Position numbers and translations under genes: made by a program
The notes under the pieces: generated by a model
The model's input: only the letters and a program-made list of their open reading frames with translations
What the model was told of the DNA's origin: nothing
Database searches by the model: none
Origin: Cellulomonas fimi
GTDB taxonomy: Bacteria; Actinomycetota; Actinomycetes; Actinomycetales; Cellulomonadaceae
Length of the DNA stretch: 57,521 nt
Reading direction: 5' to 3'
Assembly: GCF_028527925.1 (NCBI RefSeq)
Contig: NZ_JAPESW010000025.1
Location: 1 to 57,521 of the forward strand
Shown: in pieces, positions 1-8,466 of the stretch
Layout: each line of letters begins with the position of its first letter
Numbering within the stretch: the stretch's first letter is position 1

Positions 1-1
1 G

Positions 2-589
2 CTCGTCGAGGCGCACGGCGGCGTGTGGACGCACGAGGACGGCGCCGCGATGGTCGGCAACCCCATGTCGGTCGCCGTCGTCGCGCTGCAGGCGCGGGGG
101 GTCGACCTGTCCGCGGAGGAGATCGCGGACTTCCTCAACGGCCGCGTCCGTGCGGGTGTCGCGGCGGAGGTGCCGTGGCAGCCGGGCGCGCTGGAGATCC
201 TGGAGGCGCTGCACGACGCGGGCGTGCCGATGGCCCTCGTGACGTCGTCGTTCCGGGTGCTCGCGGAGCCGTTCGCCGAGACGGTCGGGCTGTTCGACGT
301 GGTCGTCTCGGCGGACGACGTCGAGCGCTTCAAGCCCGACCCCGAGCCCTACCAGCTGGCCGCGCGGCTCCTGGGCGTGCCGGTCGAGCGGTGCGTCGCG
401 GTCGAGGACTCGCACTCGGGCGTCGCGTCGGCCGTGGCGTCGGGCGCGCGCGTGATCGGCGTCGAGGTGATGCAGGAGCTCGCCGACCGGCCGGGACTGA
501 GCCGGGTCGCGTCGCTCGCGGACCTCACGCTCGACGACCTCGCGCGGATCGCGGACGGCGACGTGCTCGACCTGCGCCCCGCCGGCTGA
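2..589 (+). CDS. HAD-superfamily phosphatase/phosphomutase-like hydrolase, 5' end cut off by the window
   Basis: The reading frame is open from base 2, so the gene begins outside the window; the internal ATG at 50 is not taken as a start. The visible 195 residues carry the later motifs of a beta-phosphoglucomutase-like HAD hydrolase: motif II serine/threonine in 'ALVTSS', motif III lysine in 'ERFKPDPEPY', and the Mg-binding acidic pair in 'VEDSHSGV'. The nucleophile motif DxDGT and part of the cap lie upstream of base 1. These enzymes act in the cytosol on small phosphorylated metabolites; the substrate cannot be read from the sequence. It is convergent with the RecB-like gene, with a hairpin between them. 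Confidence 0.85.
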   Translation, partial: LVEAHGGVWTHEDGAAMVGNPMSVAVVALQARGVDLSAEEIADFLNGRVRAGVAAEVPWQPGALEILEALHDAGVPMALVTSSFRVLAEPFAETVGLFDVVVSADDVERFKPDPEPYQLAARLLGVPVERCVAVEDSHSGVASAVASGARVIGVEVMQELADRPGLSRVASLADLTLDDLARIADGDVLDLRPAG

Positions 590-600
590 CGCACGGGCGC

Positions 601-658
601 GACGGCCGGGAGCGGCAGCCCGGGGCACGACCGCGTGCGGCGGCCCGGGCCGGCCGTC
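601..658. terminator. Candidate bidirectional terminator between convergent genes
   Basis: Inverted repeat with 9-bp perfect arms (601-609 and 650-658, GACGGCCGG type). Inside it is a second stem (GCACG/CGTGC around 626-639) and facing CCCGGG blocks, so the whole segment can fold into one long imperfect hairpin. It fills the 79-base gap between two converging stop codons. No T-run follows, as is common in GC-rich actinobacteria. Confidence 0.45.
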
Positions 659-668
659 GTCGTCGCGC

Positions 669-1613
669 TCAGGCCACGGGCGCAGGTGCGGGCGGCGTGA
701 CGCCGATCGACCGCTCGATCGCGCCCTCCGGCACGGGCGGGACGGTGCCGCCGAACGCCGGGCAGTGCGCCTTGAACGAGCACCAGTCGCACAGGCGCGA
801 CGTGCGCGGACGCCAGTCGCCGCTGCGGGCCGCGTCCTCGATGCCGCCCCAGATCGACCGGACGCGCGCCTCGAGCGTGTGCATCTCGGGCTCGGTCGGC
901 TCGTGCTTGAGGACCGTGCCGTCGCCCAGGTACTCGAGCTGCAGCAGCTTGGGCAGCACGCCGCGCGAGCGCCAGATCACGTACGCGTAGAACCGCATCT
1001 GGAACAGCGCGCCGCCCTCGAAGCCGGGCTTGGGCGACTTGCCCGTCTTGTAGTCCACGACGCGCACCCAGCCGTTGGGCGCGACGTCCACGCGGTCGAC
1101 GATCCCGCGCAGCTGCGGGCCGTCCTCGAGCTCGATGCTCACCATGAGCTCGCGCTCGCGCGGCTGCAGACGCGTGGGGTCCTCGAGCGAGAAGTAGGTC
1201 GCGAGCAGGCCGTCGACCGAGGCGAGCCACGCGTCGAGCGCCGCGTCGTCCGCGAACAGCGTCGCGACGTCGGGAGCGTCCTCGCGCAGCTGCGCCCACC
1301 GACCGGGGACGAGACCGCGCGCCGCGTCGATCGTGCGCTCGGCTGCGGGCAGGTCGAACAGGTGCTCGAGCACCGCGTGCACGAGCGTCCCGCGCGCGGC
1401 GGCCGCGCTCGGCGGCTCCGGCAGGCGGTCGATCACCCGGAACCGGAACAGCAGCGGGCACTGCAGGAAGTCGTTGGCCCGCGACGGCGACAGACCCGGC
1501 CGGGACGGTGGACGGACCGGCGCCGACTGCTCGACCGACTGCTCGACCGCCTGGTCGACCAGCTCCTCGACGACCTCGTCCCGGTCGACCGCCACCACGT
1601 CCTGCGCACTCAC
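669..1613 (-). CDS. RecB-family PD-(D/E)XK nuclease with putative 4Fe-4S cysteines
   Basis: A 314-residue protein with the Cas4/AddB-type nuclease core: His79 in 'LVHAVLEHL', Asp173 in 'GIVDRVD', and the Asp187-Tyr-Lys189 signature 'DYKTGK'. One cysteine lies before the core (C52, 'LQCPLLF') and three near the C terminus (C275, C278, C284, 'CDWCSFKAHC'). This is the spacing by which AddB/Cas4-like nucleases bracket the fold with a 4Fe-4S cluster. The start is the GTG at 1613, because a TAGGCT box lies 7 nt upstream, which suits a leaderless mRNA; a longer frame to 1727 would overlap the divergent promoter. Its role is probably DNA processing or repair; no helicase partner is adjacent. Confidence 0.85.
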   Translation of the reverse strand: MSAQDVVAVDRDEVVEELVDQAVEQSVEQSAPVRPPSRPGLSPSRANDFLQCPLLFRFRVIDRLPEPPSAAAARGTLVHAVLEHLFDLPAAERTIDAARGLVPGRWAQLREDAPDVATLFADDAALDAWLASVDGLLATYFSLEDPTRLQPRERELMVSIELEDGPQLRGIVDRVDVAPNGWVRVVDYKTGKSPKPGFEGGALFQMRFYAYVIWRSRGVLPKLLQLEYLGDGTVLKHEPTEPEMHTLEARVRSIWGGIEDAARSGDWRPRTSRLCDWCSFKAHCPAFGGTVPPVPEGAIERSIGVTPPAPAPVA

Positions 1614-1738
1614 GTCACCGAGCCTAGGCCGCACCTCCGACGCTCCCGGCTCACCGCGCCGCCCGCCCGCTACGGCGAGGCACCGGACGGCACCGGGACG
1701 TGCAGGGGACGCCCAGGGCGGCCGCATAGGCTGACCCG
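1614..1738. promoter_or_regulatory. Divergent leaderless promoters for the RecB-like and M50 genes
   Basis: On the minus strand a TAGGCT box (1621-1626) lies 7 nt before the GTG at 1613. On the plus strand another TAGGCT (1727-1732) lies 6 nt before the GTG at 1739. Neither start has a Shine-Dalgarno sequence. Transcription starting about 7 nt after a TANNNT box would begin at the start codon, the known leaderless arrangement in actinobacteria. Confidence 0.6.
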
Positions 1739-2872
1739 GTGAGCGACCCCCGACCTGCCGCGCCGCGCACCTCCGGCTGGGTGATCGGCCGCGTCGCGGG
1801 CGCGCCGATCATCCTCGCGCCCAGCTGGCTGATCGCCGCGGTCGTCCTCACGTTCCTGTTCGCGCCGACTGTGCGGTCCTGGTCGCCGGACCTCGGTGGG
1901 CGCGTGTACGTCGTCGCGGGGGTGTTCGTCGTCCTGCTGTTCGCGTCCGTGCTCGTGCACGAGCTCGCGCACGGCCTCGTCGCCCGGGCCCGCGGCCAGC
2001 AGCCCCGCGAGTTCGTCCTCACGCTGTGGGGCGGGCACACGACGTTCGGCGTCGCCGCCCCGACCCCGGGCACCAACGCGCTCGTCGCGCTCGCGGGCCC
2101 GGTCGCCAACCTGGTCCTCGCGGGCGCGTTCCTCGCCGCCGCGAACGCCGTCGGGACGCGTCAGCTGCTCGGCCTGCTGCTGTTCGCCGGCGCGTTCTCC
2201 AACGGGTTCGTCGGCCTCTTCAACCTCCTGCCGGGGCTCCCGCTCGACGGCGGAGCGATCCTGCAGTCGGCGGTGTGGGCGGTCACCGGCCGCCGGCACA
2301 CCGGCACGATGGTCGCCGCGTGGTGCGGCCGCGTCGTCGCGGTCGGCGTCTTCGCGTGGGCGTTCGTGTTCCCGTTCGTGCAGGGCCGCCAGCCCGACCT
2401 GACCGACGCGGTCTGGGGTGCGCTCATCGGGGCGTTCCTCTGGACGGGTGCGTCGGGCGCGATGCGCGGCGCGCGCACGCAGCACGCGGTCGAGCAGCTC
2501 TCGGTCGCCTCGGTCGGACGTCCCGCGGCGGTGGTCGGGCACGCCGACTCCGTCGCGCGCGCCTCGGCGGCGGCCGCGGCCGTCGGCGCGAGCGAGGTGG
2601 TCGTGGTCGCGCCCGACGGGCGCCCGGCGGCGTACGTGGACCGCGAGGCGGCACGCGCCGTGCCGGCGGACGTCGCGGGCACCACGCCCGTGGCCTCGGT
2701 CTCCGTCGCGCTGCCCGTGGGGTCCGTCGTCGACGGCACGCTCGTGGGTCAGGACCTGCTCGACGCGCTCGGCCGGGCGGCCCGGCACAGCGCCGTCGTC
2801 GTCGCGGTGGTCGACGGACGCGTCGTGAGCCTGGTGCGTGTGCCGGACGTCGTCGCGGCGCTCCGCAGCTAG
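1739..2872 (+). CDS. Site-2 protease family (M50) membrane metalloprotease with C-terminal CBS-like tail
   Basis: A 377-residue integral membrane protein. The zinc motif HELAH is in 'VLVHELAHGLVA' (about residues 70-81) and the third ligand region is 'NLLPGLPLDGG' (about 163-173), both hallmarks of S2P/SpoIVFB-type proteases. About six hydrophobic segments fill residues 15-240. Residues 255-375 are soluble and resemble a degenerate CBS pair, as in SpoIVFB-like proteins. The GTG start follows a TAGGCT box by 6 nt. Its stop overlaps the convergent SUKH gene at a shared CTAG. The substrate is unknown; family members cleave membrane-embedded regulators such as anti-sigma factors. Confidence 0.9.
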   Translation: MSDPRPAAPRTSGWVIGRVAGAPIILAPSWLIAAVVLTFLFAPTVRSWSPDLGGRVYVVAGVFVVLLFASVLVHELAHGLVARARGQQPREFVLTLWGGHTTFGVAAPTPGTNALVALAGPVANLVLAGAFLAAANAVGTRQLLGLLLFAGAFSNGFVGLFNLLPGLPLDGGAILQSAVWAVTGRRHTGTMVAAWCGRVVAVGVFAWAFVFPFVQGRQPDLTDAVWGALIGAFLWTGASGAMRGARTQHAVEQLSVASVGRPAAVVGHADSVARASAAAAAVGASEVVVVAPDGRPAAYVDREAARAVPADVAGTTPVASVSVALPVGSVVDGTLVGQDLLDALGRAARHSAVVVAVVDGRVVSLVRVPDVVAALRS

Positions 2873-3417
2873 TCGCCCAGCACGTCCTGGACGTCGACGA
2901 GGCCGCGGATGAACGTCGCGAAGTCGGGTGCGACGGGGAGGATCCGGTAGTCGGCCTCCTGGTCGACGTGCACCACCGCGGGCTCGCCCCACGGGCCACA
3001 GGCGCGGTAGTCGAGCATGAGGAGGTCGTGCCCCGCGGAAGGGGTGTCAGCGATGACGACTCCCAGGTCGGGATAGCCCCACTCCTCGCACCAGAACCGG
3101 GTGGAGAACGTCCCGAGCAGGGAGTGGGGAGCGGTGCGACCGATGGCGTAGAGGGCGTCGACCTCGACGAGGTCGTCCGCCCGACCCAGGCGCTCGTCGA
3201 CGAGGTAGCCGTTCCGCGCGAGCGCGCCGCCGTTGTGCACCTGTGCCAGCTCGACCCAGGCGTCCGGCAGGCGCACACCGAGCTCCGCCTCGACCTCGCG
3301 GACGAGAGCCTCACTCGGTACGGGCTCGGTGTAGTTCTCGCGGAAGTACTCGCTGTCGGTCCAGAGAGCGCCGAGGTCGAGGCCCTGCCAGTGCCCTCGC
3401 GTCCGTGGTGCATGCAT
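2869..3417 (-). CDS. SMI1/KNR4 (SUKH) family protein
   Basis: A 182-residue soluble protein. The central part, with 'LGVRLPDAWVELAQVHNGG' followed by 'EVDALYAIG', is the usual SUKH core: an amphipathic helix ending in the conserved hNGG turn. SUKH proteins are often immunity proteins to polymorphic toxins, but solitary members also occur, and no toxin gene lies nearby. The ATG at 3417 has GGGAG about 9 nt upstream. The stop codon TAG overlaps the convergent M50 stop inside one CTAG. Confidence 0.75.
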   Translation of the reverse strand: MHAPRTRGHWQGLDLGALWTDSEYFRENYTEPVPSEALVREVEAELGVRLPDAWVELAQVHNGGALARNGYLVDERLGRADDLVEVDALYAIGRTAPHSLLGTFSTRFWCEEWGYPDLGVVIADTPSAGHDLLMLDYRACGPWGEPAVVHVDQEADYRILPVAPDFATFIRGLVDVQDVLGD

Positions 3418-3501
3418 CCGCGCATGCTCCCACGGCGGTTGGGAGACACGTCCTCGGCGCGGCGACGGCGGTGACCCGGCGCCCTCGTAGACTCGTCGCC
3501 C

Positions 3502-4545
3502 GTGACCGACCAGACGCCCACCGGGGCCGCGCAGCGCCGCGGCCCGTTCCGCGCGGGCGACCGCGTCCAGCTGACCGACCCGCGCGGCCGGCTGCACACC
3601 ATCACGCTCGCCCCCGGTGGCACGTTCCACACGCACCGCGGCTACTTCACGCACGACGAGCTCATCGGCGCGCCCGAGGGCACGGTCGTGCGCAACACGT
3701 CGGGCATCGAGTACCTCGCGCTGCGGCCGCTGCTCGCGGACCACGTGCTGTCGATGCCGCGCGGCGCGGCCGTCGTGTACCCGAAGGACGCGGGCCAGAT
3801 CGTCACGATGGGTGACATCTACCCGGGCGCGCGCGTCATCGAGGCGGGAGTGGGCTCGGGCGCCCTCACGATGTCGCTGCTGCGCGCCGTGGGCGACGGC
3901 GGCGAGCTCCACTCGATCGAGCGGCGCGAGGACTTCGCCGACATCGCCCGCGCGAACGTCGAGGGCTTCTTCGGCGGCCCGCACCCGGCGTGGCGTCTGT
4001 CGATCGGCGACCTCGCGGACGTCCTGCCGCGCGTCGCCGAGCCGGGTTCGGTCGACCGTGTCGTGCTCGACATGCTCGCGCCGTGGGAGAACCTCGACGC
4101 AACCGCGGTCGCGCTGGCGCCCGGGGGCTTGCTCATCGCGTACGTCGCGACGACGACGCAGCTGTCCCGCCTCGCGGAGGACGTGCGCGAGGACGGCCGG
4201 TACACCGAGCCGCAGGCGTGGGAGTCGATGGTGCGCGGCTGGCACCTCGAGGGGCTCGCGGTGCGCCCGCAGCACCGCATGATCGGCCACACCGGCTTCC
4301 TGCTGACGACGCGGCGGCTCGCGGACGGCGTCGAGGCGCCGCAGCGCAAGCGCCGCCCCGCCAAGGGGTCCTACCCGGTCGCCGAGGACGGTGCGCCGCT
4401 GGAGGACCCGACCCTGTGGTCGCCCGAGGCGATGGGGGAGCGCGCGGTCTCCGACAAGAAGCTGCGCCGGGCGCGCCGCGACGCGCAGGGCCTGGCCGAC
4501 GCGGCCCGCGAGGCCGACACCGCGGCCGACGACGACCTCGCCTGA
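3502..4545 (+). CDS. trmI: tRNA (adenine-58-N1)-methyltransferase
   Basis: A 347-residue protein. It has an N-terminal beta domain (residues 10-95) followed by a Rossmann methyltransferase domain. SAM motif I is 'VIEAGVGSGALT' (about 113-124), the acidic ribose-binding residue is in 'SIERREDF', and the catalytic-motif region is 'VVLDMLAPWE'. TrmI methylates N1 of A58 in the T loop of tRNA as a homotetramer. The C-terminal 60 residues are charged and probably disordered. A TAGACT box lies 8 nt before the GTG start, again leaderless-like. It sits directly upstream of mpa, the usual arrangement in actinobacteria (Rv2118c next to mpa in mycobacteria). Confidence 0.92.
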   Translation: MTDQTPTGAAQRRGPFRAGDRVQLTDPRGRLHTITLAPGGTFHTHRGYFTHDELIGAPEGTVVRNTSGIEYLALRPLLADHVLSMPRGAAVVYPKDAGQIVTMGDIYPGARVIEAGVGSGALTMSLLRAVGDGGELHSIERREDFADIARANVEGFFGGPHPAWRLSIGDLADVLPRVAEPGSVDRVVLDMLAPWENLDATAVALAPGGLLIAYVATTTQLSRLAEDVREDGRYTEPQAWESMVRGWHLEGLAVRPQHRMIGHTGFLLTTRRLADGVEAPQRKRRPAKGSYPVAEDGAPLEDPTLWSPEAMGERAVSDKKLRRARRDAQGLADAAREADTAADDDLA

Positions 4546-4614
4546 CCGTCCGGCGGTCCGTCGTCCCGCACCGCGAGACACCGGGAACAGGCGCGGTGCG
4601 GCGAGCGTCTCTGG

Positions 4615-4634
4615 TTGACAGCGATGGTTAGTGT
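4615..4634 (+). promoter_or_regulatory. Weak promoter candidate for mpa
   Basis: A consensus TTGACA (4615-4620) and a TANNNT box TAGTGT (4629-4634) occur in the gap before mpa, but only 8 nt apart, so they cannot form one normal promoter. TAGTGT alone with a poor -35 would start transcription near 4641, giving a leader of about 70 nt. Confidence 0.25.
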
Positions 4635-4712
4635 CGTCGGACCAGCAGGCACAGCGACGTGCACGGTGGTGAGCGTGACGACCATGCACGACGCGGAACG
4701 GAGGCCGAGACG

Positions 4713-6350
4713 ATGACCGACCCGAACGCCCCTGGCAGGGACCTGTCCCGTGAGCTCGCGATCCTGGCGGCCAAGAACGAGCGGCTCAGCGAGGCGCTCG
4801 TCGCCGCGCGCGAGCAGATCGTCGAGCTCAAGCGGCAGGTGGACGACCTCGCGAAGCCCCCGGGCACGTACGCCACGTTCCTCGCGGCGCGCGACGACGG
4901 CACGGTCGACATCGTGTCGTCGGGCCGCAAGATGCACGTCGGCGCGAGCCCCTCGATCGACGTCCACCGCCTGCGCCCCGGCCAGGAGGTCATGCTCAAC
5001 GAGGCGCTCACGGTCGTCGAGGCCGGCGGCTACGAGAAGGTCGGCGAGATCGTCACGGTCAAGGAGATGCTCGGCGAGGGCCGCGCGCTCGTGGTCGGGC
5101 GCGGTGACGAGGAGCGCGTCGTCCGCTTCGCCGGTCAGGTCATCGACCAGGCGAAGGTGCGGGTCGGCGACGCGCTGACGATCGACTCGCGCAGCGGGTT
5201 CGTGTTCGAGGTCATCCCGCGCGCCGAGGTCGAGGAGCTGGTCCTCGAAGAGGTGCCGGACATCCAGTACGAGGACATCGGCGGCCTGGGCCCGCAGATC
5301 GAGGCGATCCGCGACGCGGTCGAGCTGCCGTTCCTGCACCCCGAGCTGTTCCGCGAGCACGGCCTCAAGCCACCGAAGGGCGTCCTGCTGTACGGCCCGC
5401 CCGGGTGCGGCAAGACGCTGATCGCGAAGGCCGTCGCGCACTCGCTCGCGGCCACCGCGGCGGCGGCGCGGGGCGAGGAGGGTGCCGAGACACGGTCGTT
5501 CTTCCTCAACGTCAAGGGCCCCGAGCTGCTCAACAAGTACGTCGGCGAGACCGAGCGGCACATCCGCCTGATCTTCGCCCGCGCGCGCGAGAAGGCGTCG
5601 CAGGGGCACCCGGTCGTCGTGTTCTTCGACGAGATGGAGTCGCTGTTCCGCACGCGCGGCACGGGCGTGTCGAGCGACGTCGAGACGACGATCGTCCCGC
5701 AGCTGCTGTCCGAGATCGACGGCGTCGAGCGGCTTGAGAACGTCATCGTCATCGGCGCCTCGAACCGCGAGGACATGATCGACCCCGCGATCCTGCGCCC
5801 CGGGCGCCTCGACGTGAAGATCAAGATCGAGCGGCCCGACGCCGAGGGCGCGCGCGAGATCTTCGGCAAGTACCTCACGGCCGACCTGCCGATCCACGAG
5901 GACGACCTGCGCGAGCACGGCGACGACCCGTCGGCGGCGGTCGAGGCGATGATCACGCGCGTCGTCGAGCGCATGTACACCGAGAGCGAGGAGAACCGCT
6001 TCCTCGAGGTGACGTACGCGAGCGGCGACAAGGAGGTCCTCTACTTCAAGGACTTCAACTCGGGCGCGATGATCCAGAACGTCGTCGACCGCGCGAAGAA
6101 GTCGGCGATCAAGGACCTGCTCGCGACCGGTCAGCGCGGCATCCGCGTCGACCACCTGCTCACGGCGTGCGTCGACGAGTTCCGCGAGAACGAGGACCTG
6201 CCGAACACGACGAACCCCGACGACTGGGCGCGCATCTCCGGCAAGAAGGGGGAGCGCATCGTGTTCATCCGCACGATCGTCCAGGGCAAGAAGGGCACGG
6301 ACACGTCGCGCACGATCGAGACCGTCACGAGCACCGGTCAGTACCTCTGA
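4713..6350 (+). CDS. mpa: Proteasome-associated AAA+ ATPase (Mpa/ARC)
   Basis: A 545-residue protein that forms hexamers, recognises Pup-tagged substrates, unfolds them and feeds them to the 20S core. Order of parts: N-terminal coiled coil (about 10-48) that binds Pup, two OB folds (about 50-170), and the AAA+ domain with Walker A 'GPPGCGKT' (228-235) and Walker B 'VVFFDEME' (Asp306-Glu307). The C terminus ends in G-Q-Y-L, the penultimate-Tyr motif that docks into the proteasome alpha ring. The ATG at 4713 was chosen over upstream in-frame ATGs because GGAGG lies 8 nt before it and the protein then matches the family length. Confidence 0.97.
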   Translation: MTDPNAPGRDLSRELAILAAKNERLSEALVAAREQIVELKRQVDDLAKPPGTYATFLAARDDGTVDIVSSGRKMHVGASPSIDVHRLRPGQEVMLNEALTVVEAGGYEKVGEIVTVKEMLGEGRALVVGRGDEERVVRFAGQVIDQAKVRVGDALTIDSRSGFVFEVIPRAEVEELVLEEVPDIQYEDIGGLGPQIEAIRDAVELPFLHPELFREHGLKPPKGVLLYGPPGCGKTLIAKAVAHSLAATAAAARGEEGAETRSFFLNVKGPELLNKYVGETERHIRLIFARAREKASQGHPVVVFFDEMESLFRTRGTGVSSDVETTIVPQLLSEIDGVERLENVIVIGASNREDMIDPAILRPGRLDVKIKIERPDAEGAREIFGKYLTADLPIHEDDLREHGDDPSAAVEAMITRVVERMYTESEENRFLEVTYASGDKEVLYFKDFNSGAMIQNVVDRAKKSAIKDLLATGQRGIRVDHLLTACVDEFRENEDLPNTTNPDDWARISGKKGERIVFIRTIVQGKKGTDTSRTIETVTSTGQYL

Positions 6351-6375
6351 CGACGGACCGTCCCTTCGACGCCGA

Positions 6376-6417
6376 CCGCGCGCCGGGCCCGCCGCGACGG
6401 CGGTGCCCGGCGCGCGG
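6376..6417 (+). terminator. Strong GC hairpin between mpa and dop
   Basis: Perfect 12-bp arms (6376-6387 and 6406-6417, CCGCGCGCCGGG and its complement) enclose a second perfect 6-bp stem (CCGCCG/CGGCGG with a CGA loop). There is no T-run. It lies between the mpa stop and the dop promoter, so it probably ends or attenuates mpa transcription. Confidence 0.6.
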
Positions 6418-6448
6418 ACGTCGGCACTGACGTGCCGCGACGGACGCC

Positions 6449-6460
6449 TAGGGTGGAGCC
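6449..6460 (+). promoter_or_regulatory. Leaderless promoter of dop
   Basis: TAGGGT at 6449-6454 is followed by 6 nt and then the GTG start of dop. No Shine-Dalgarno sequence fits this start apart from the GGAG overlapping the spacer, which would be only 2 nt from the GTG. Confidence 0.6.
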
Positions 6461-8083
6461 GTGACCGTGCGCCGCGTGATGGGGATCGAGACCGAGTACG
6501 GCATCCTCCAGCCGGGTCGCCCCCTCGCGAACCCCATGCTGCTGTCGAGCCACGTCGTCGCGGTGCACGCGGCGGCACGTGAGGGCGGGCGTGCCCGCGC
6601 CCGCTGGGACTACGACGACGAGGACCCGCTGCACGACGCCCGCGGGTTCCACCTGCAGCGCGCGTCGGCGCACCCGTCGCTGCTCACCGACGACCCGAAC
6701 CGCGCCGCGCCCGCGGGCCCGGCCGACACGGGTGACGGCCCGCAGGAGCTCCCGCGCGGCACGACCGAGGAGTACGAGGACCCGGGCGCCGCGAACGTCA
6801 TCCTCACCAACGGCGCGCGCCTGTACGTCGACCACGCGCACCCCGAGTACTCCTCGCCCGAGGTCACCTCGCCGCTCGACGCCGTGCGCTGGGACCGCGC
6901 GGGCGAGCTCGTGATGCTCGCGTCGGTCCGCGCGCTCGCGTCGACCCCCGCGCTGCCCGACGTCGCGCTGTACAAGAACAACGTCGACGGCAAGGGCGCG
7001 ACCTACGGCACGCACGAGAACTACCTCGTCGACCGCGCGGTGCCGTTCACCGACCTCGCGAGCCGCCTCATCCCGTTCCTCGTCACGCGGCAGGTGTTCA
7101 CGGGCGCCGGCCGCGTCGGGATCGGCCAGCGGGGTGAGACGCCGGGCTTCCAGATCTCGCAGCGCGCCGACTACATGGAGGCCGAGATCGGCCTCGAGAC
7201 GACGCTGCGCCGGCCCATCGTCAACACCCGCGACGAGCCGCACGCGGACCCCGACCGGTGGCGCCGCCTGCACGTCATCATCGGAGACGCGACGATGCTC
7301 GAGGTCGCGACCTACCTGCGGCTCGGCACGACGTCGCTCGTCCTGTGGCTGATCGAGCGGGCGGTCGCCGAGGGCGGCGCGGGCGGCGCGCTCGCGGCGG
7401 TCGACCGGCTCGCGCTGCGTGACCCGGTGCACGCGGTCCACCTCGTGAGCCACGACCTCACGCTCACCACGCGGCTCGAGCTCGCCGACGGGCGCCACCT
7501 GACCGCGATCGACGTGCAGCGCGAGTACCTCGCGGCCGTCCGGACCGCGCTCGCCCACGTCGGCGACCCGCTCGACGTGCAGACGACCGACGTGCTGGAC
7601 CGGTGGCAGTCCGTCCTCGACGGCCTCGCGACCGACCCCGCGAGCTGCGCCCGCACGGTCGAGTGGCTCGCCAAGCTGCGCCTGCTCGAGGGGATGCGGC
7701 GCCGCGACCACCTCGCGTGGGACCACCCGCGCCTCGCGGCGGTCGACCTGCAGTGGTCGGACGTGCGTCCCGAGCGCGGCCTGTACCACCGGCTCGTCGC
7801 CGCGGGCGCCGTCGAGCTGCTCGTGACGCCCGAGCAGGTCGAGGACGCCGTGTGGCACCCGCCGCACGACACCCGCGCCTACTTCCGCGGCGAGGCCGTC
7901 GCCCGGTACGGCGCCGAGATCTCCGCGGCGAGCTGGGACTCGGTCGTGTTCGACGTGCCCGGGGCCGCGACGCTCCAGCGCGTGCCCATGCGCGACCCCC
8001 TGCGCGGCACGCGTGCGCACGTCGGCGACCTGCTGGACCGCTGCGCCGACGCCGGCGCGCTCCTCGCCGAGCTGGGCGCCTGA
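6461..8083 (+). CDS. dop: Deamidase of Pup / depupylase
   Basis: A 540-residue glutamine-synthetase-like enzyme. Dop converts the C-terminal Gln of Pup to Glu before ligation and can also remove Pup from substrates. The N terminus reads 'MGIETEYGI' with the Mg/ATP-binding glutamate. The catalytic aspartate motif is 'ARLYVDHAHPEYSSPE', shared with PafA. An insertion of about 40 residues after residue 40 corresponds to the Dop loop, which PafA lacks; this and the length distinguish the two paralogues. It is transcribed on its own promoter after the mpa hairpin and lies upstream of pup. Confidence 0.96.
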   Translation: MTVRRVMGIETEYGILQPGRPLANPMLLSSHVVAVHAAAREGGRARARWDYDDEDPLHDARGFHLQRASAHPSLLTDDPNRAAPAGPADTGDGPQELPRGTTEEYEDPGAANVILTNGARLYVDHAHPEYSSPEVTSPLDAVRWDRAGELVMLASVRALASTPALPDVALYKNNVDGKGATYGTHENYLVDRAVPFTDLASRLIPFLVTRQVFTGAGRVGIGQRGETPGFQISQRADYMEAEIGLETTLRRPIVNTRDEPHADPDRWRRLHVIIGDATMLEVATYLRLGTTSLVLWLIERAVAEGGAGGALAAVDRLALRDPVHAVHLVSHDLTLTTRLELADGRHLTAIDVQREYLAAVRTALAHVGDPLDVQTTDVLDRWQSVLDGLATDPASCARTVEWLAKLRLLEGMRRRDHLAWDHPRLAAVDLQWSDVRPERGLYHRLVAAGAVELLVTPEQVEDAVWHPPHDTRAYFRGEAVARYGAEISAASWDSVVFDVPGAATLQRVPMRDPLRGTRAHVGDLLDRCADAGALLAELGA

Positions 8084-8217
8084 GCCCTCGGGCCGCCACG
8101 CGTCCGACGCGAGCACCGTGCCGGGAGCCGACCGGCGTGGTGCGCGTGCGCCCGCGGCGACCCGCCCTGGGTGTCCGCCTCGCGAGCGCCCGCCCCGGAT
8201 GCGTCGGAGGATGGGCC

Positions 8218-8262
8218 TAGGGTGGGAGTGAGCAGGTCAGCGCGACGCCTACGGAGGTCACC
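8218..8262 (+). promoter_or_regulatory. Promoter and Shine-Dalgarno of the pup-prcBA unit
   Basis: TAGGGT at 8218-8223 is the same -10 box as upstream of dop, but here a leader of about 33 nt would follow, carrying GGAGG (8253-8257) 5 nt before the ATG. The strong ribosome site fits the need for high Pup levels. The rest of the 179-base dop-pup gap shows nothing else. Confidence 0.55.
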
Positions 8263-8460
8263 ATGGCTGGTCAGGAACAGGTGCGGCCCCGCCGCGACGA
8301 CGAGGACCCGGTCGACGGCGCCGACGCGCCGGTGCCGGCCGCGCCGTCCGCGCAGTCGCGCGACGCCGAGGTGGACGCGCTGCTCGACGAGATCGACGAC
8401 GTCCTGGAGTCCAACGCGGAGCAGTTCGTCCGCGGGTTCGTCCAGAAGGGCGGTCAGTGA
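8263..8460 (+). CDS. pup: Prokaryotic ubiquitin-like protein Pup
   Basis: A 65-residue acidic, largely disordered protein. The C-terminal half 'VDALLDEIDDVLESNAEQFV' folds into a helix on the Mpa coiled coil. The protein ends in G-G-Q, so it is made as the Gln form and needs Dop to create the Glu that PafA couples to substrate lysines. prcB follows after 6 nt, and the three genes pup-prcB-prcA form one unit. Confidence 0.97.
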   Translation: MAGQEQVRPRRDDEDPVDGADAPVPAAPSAQSRDAEVDALLDEIDDVLESNAEQFVRGFVQKGGQ

Positions 8461-8466
8461 GCGTCG

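Noticed and set aside
2869..3417. SUKH gene read as an immunity gene of a toxin system
   Set aside because: No polymorphic toxin, secretion signal or repeat array is nearby. A solitary SUKH protein is the simpler reading.
4615..4620. Consensus TTGACA before mpa
   Set aside because: No -10 box lies 16-18 nt downstream, so it is not counted as a true -35 element.
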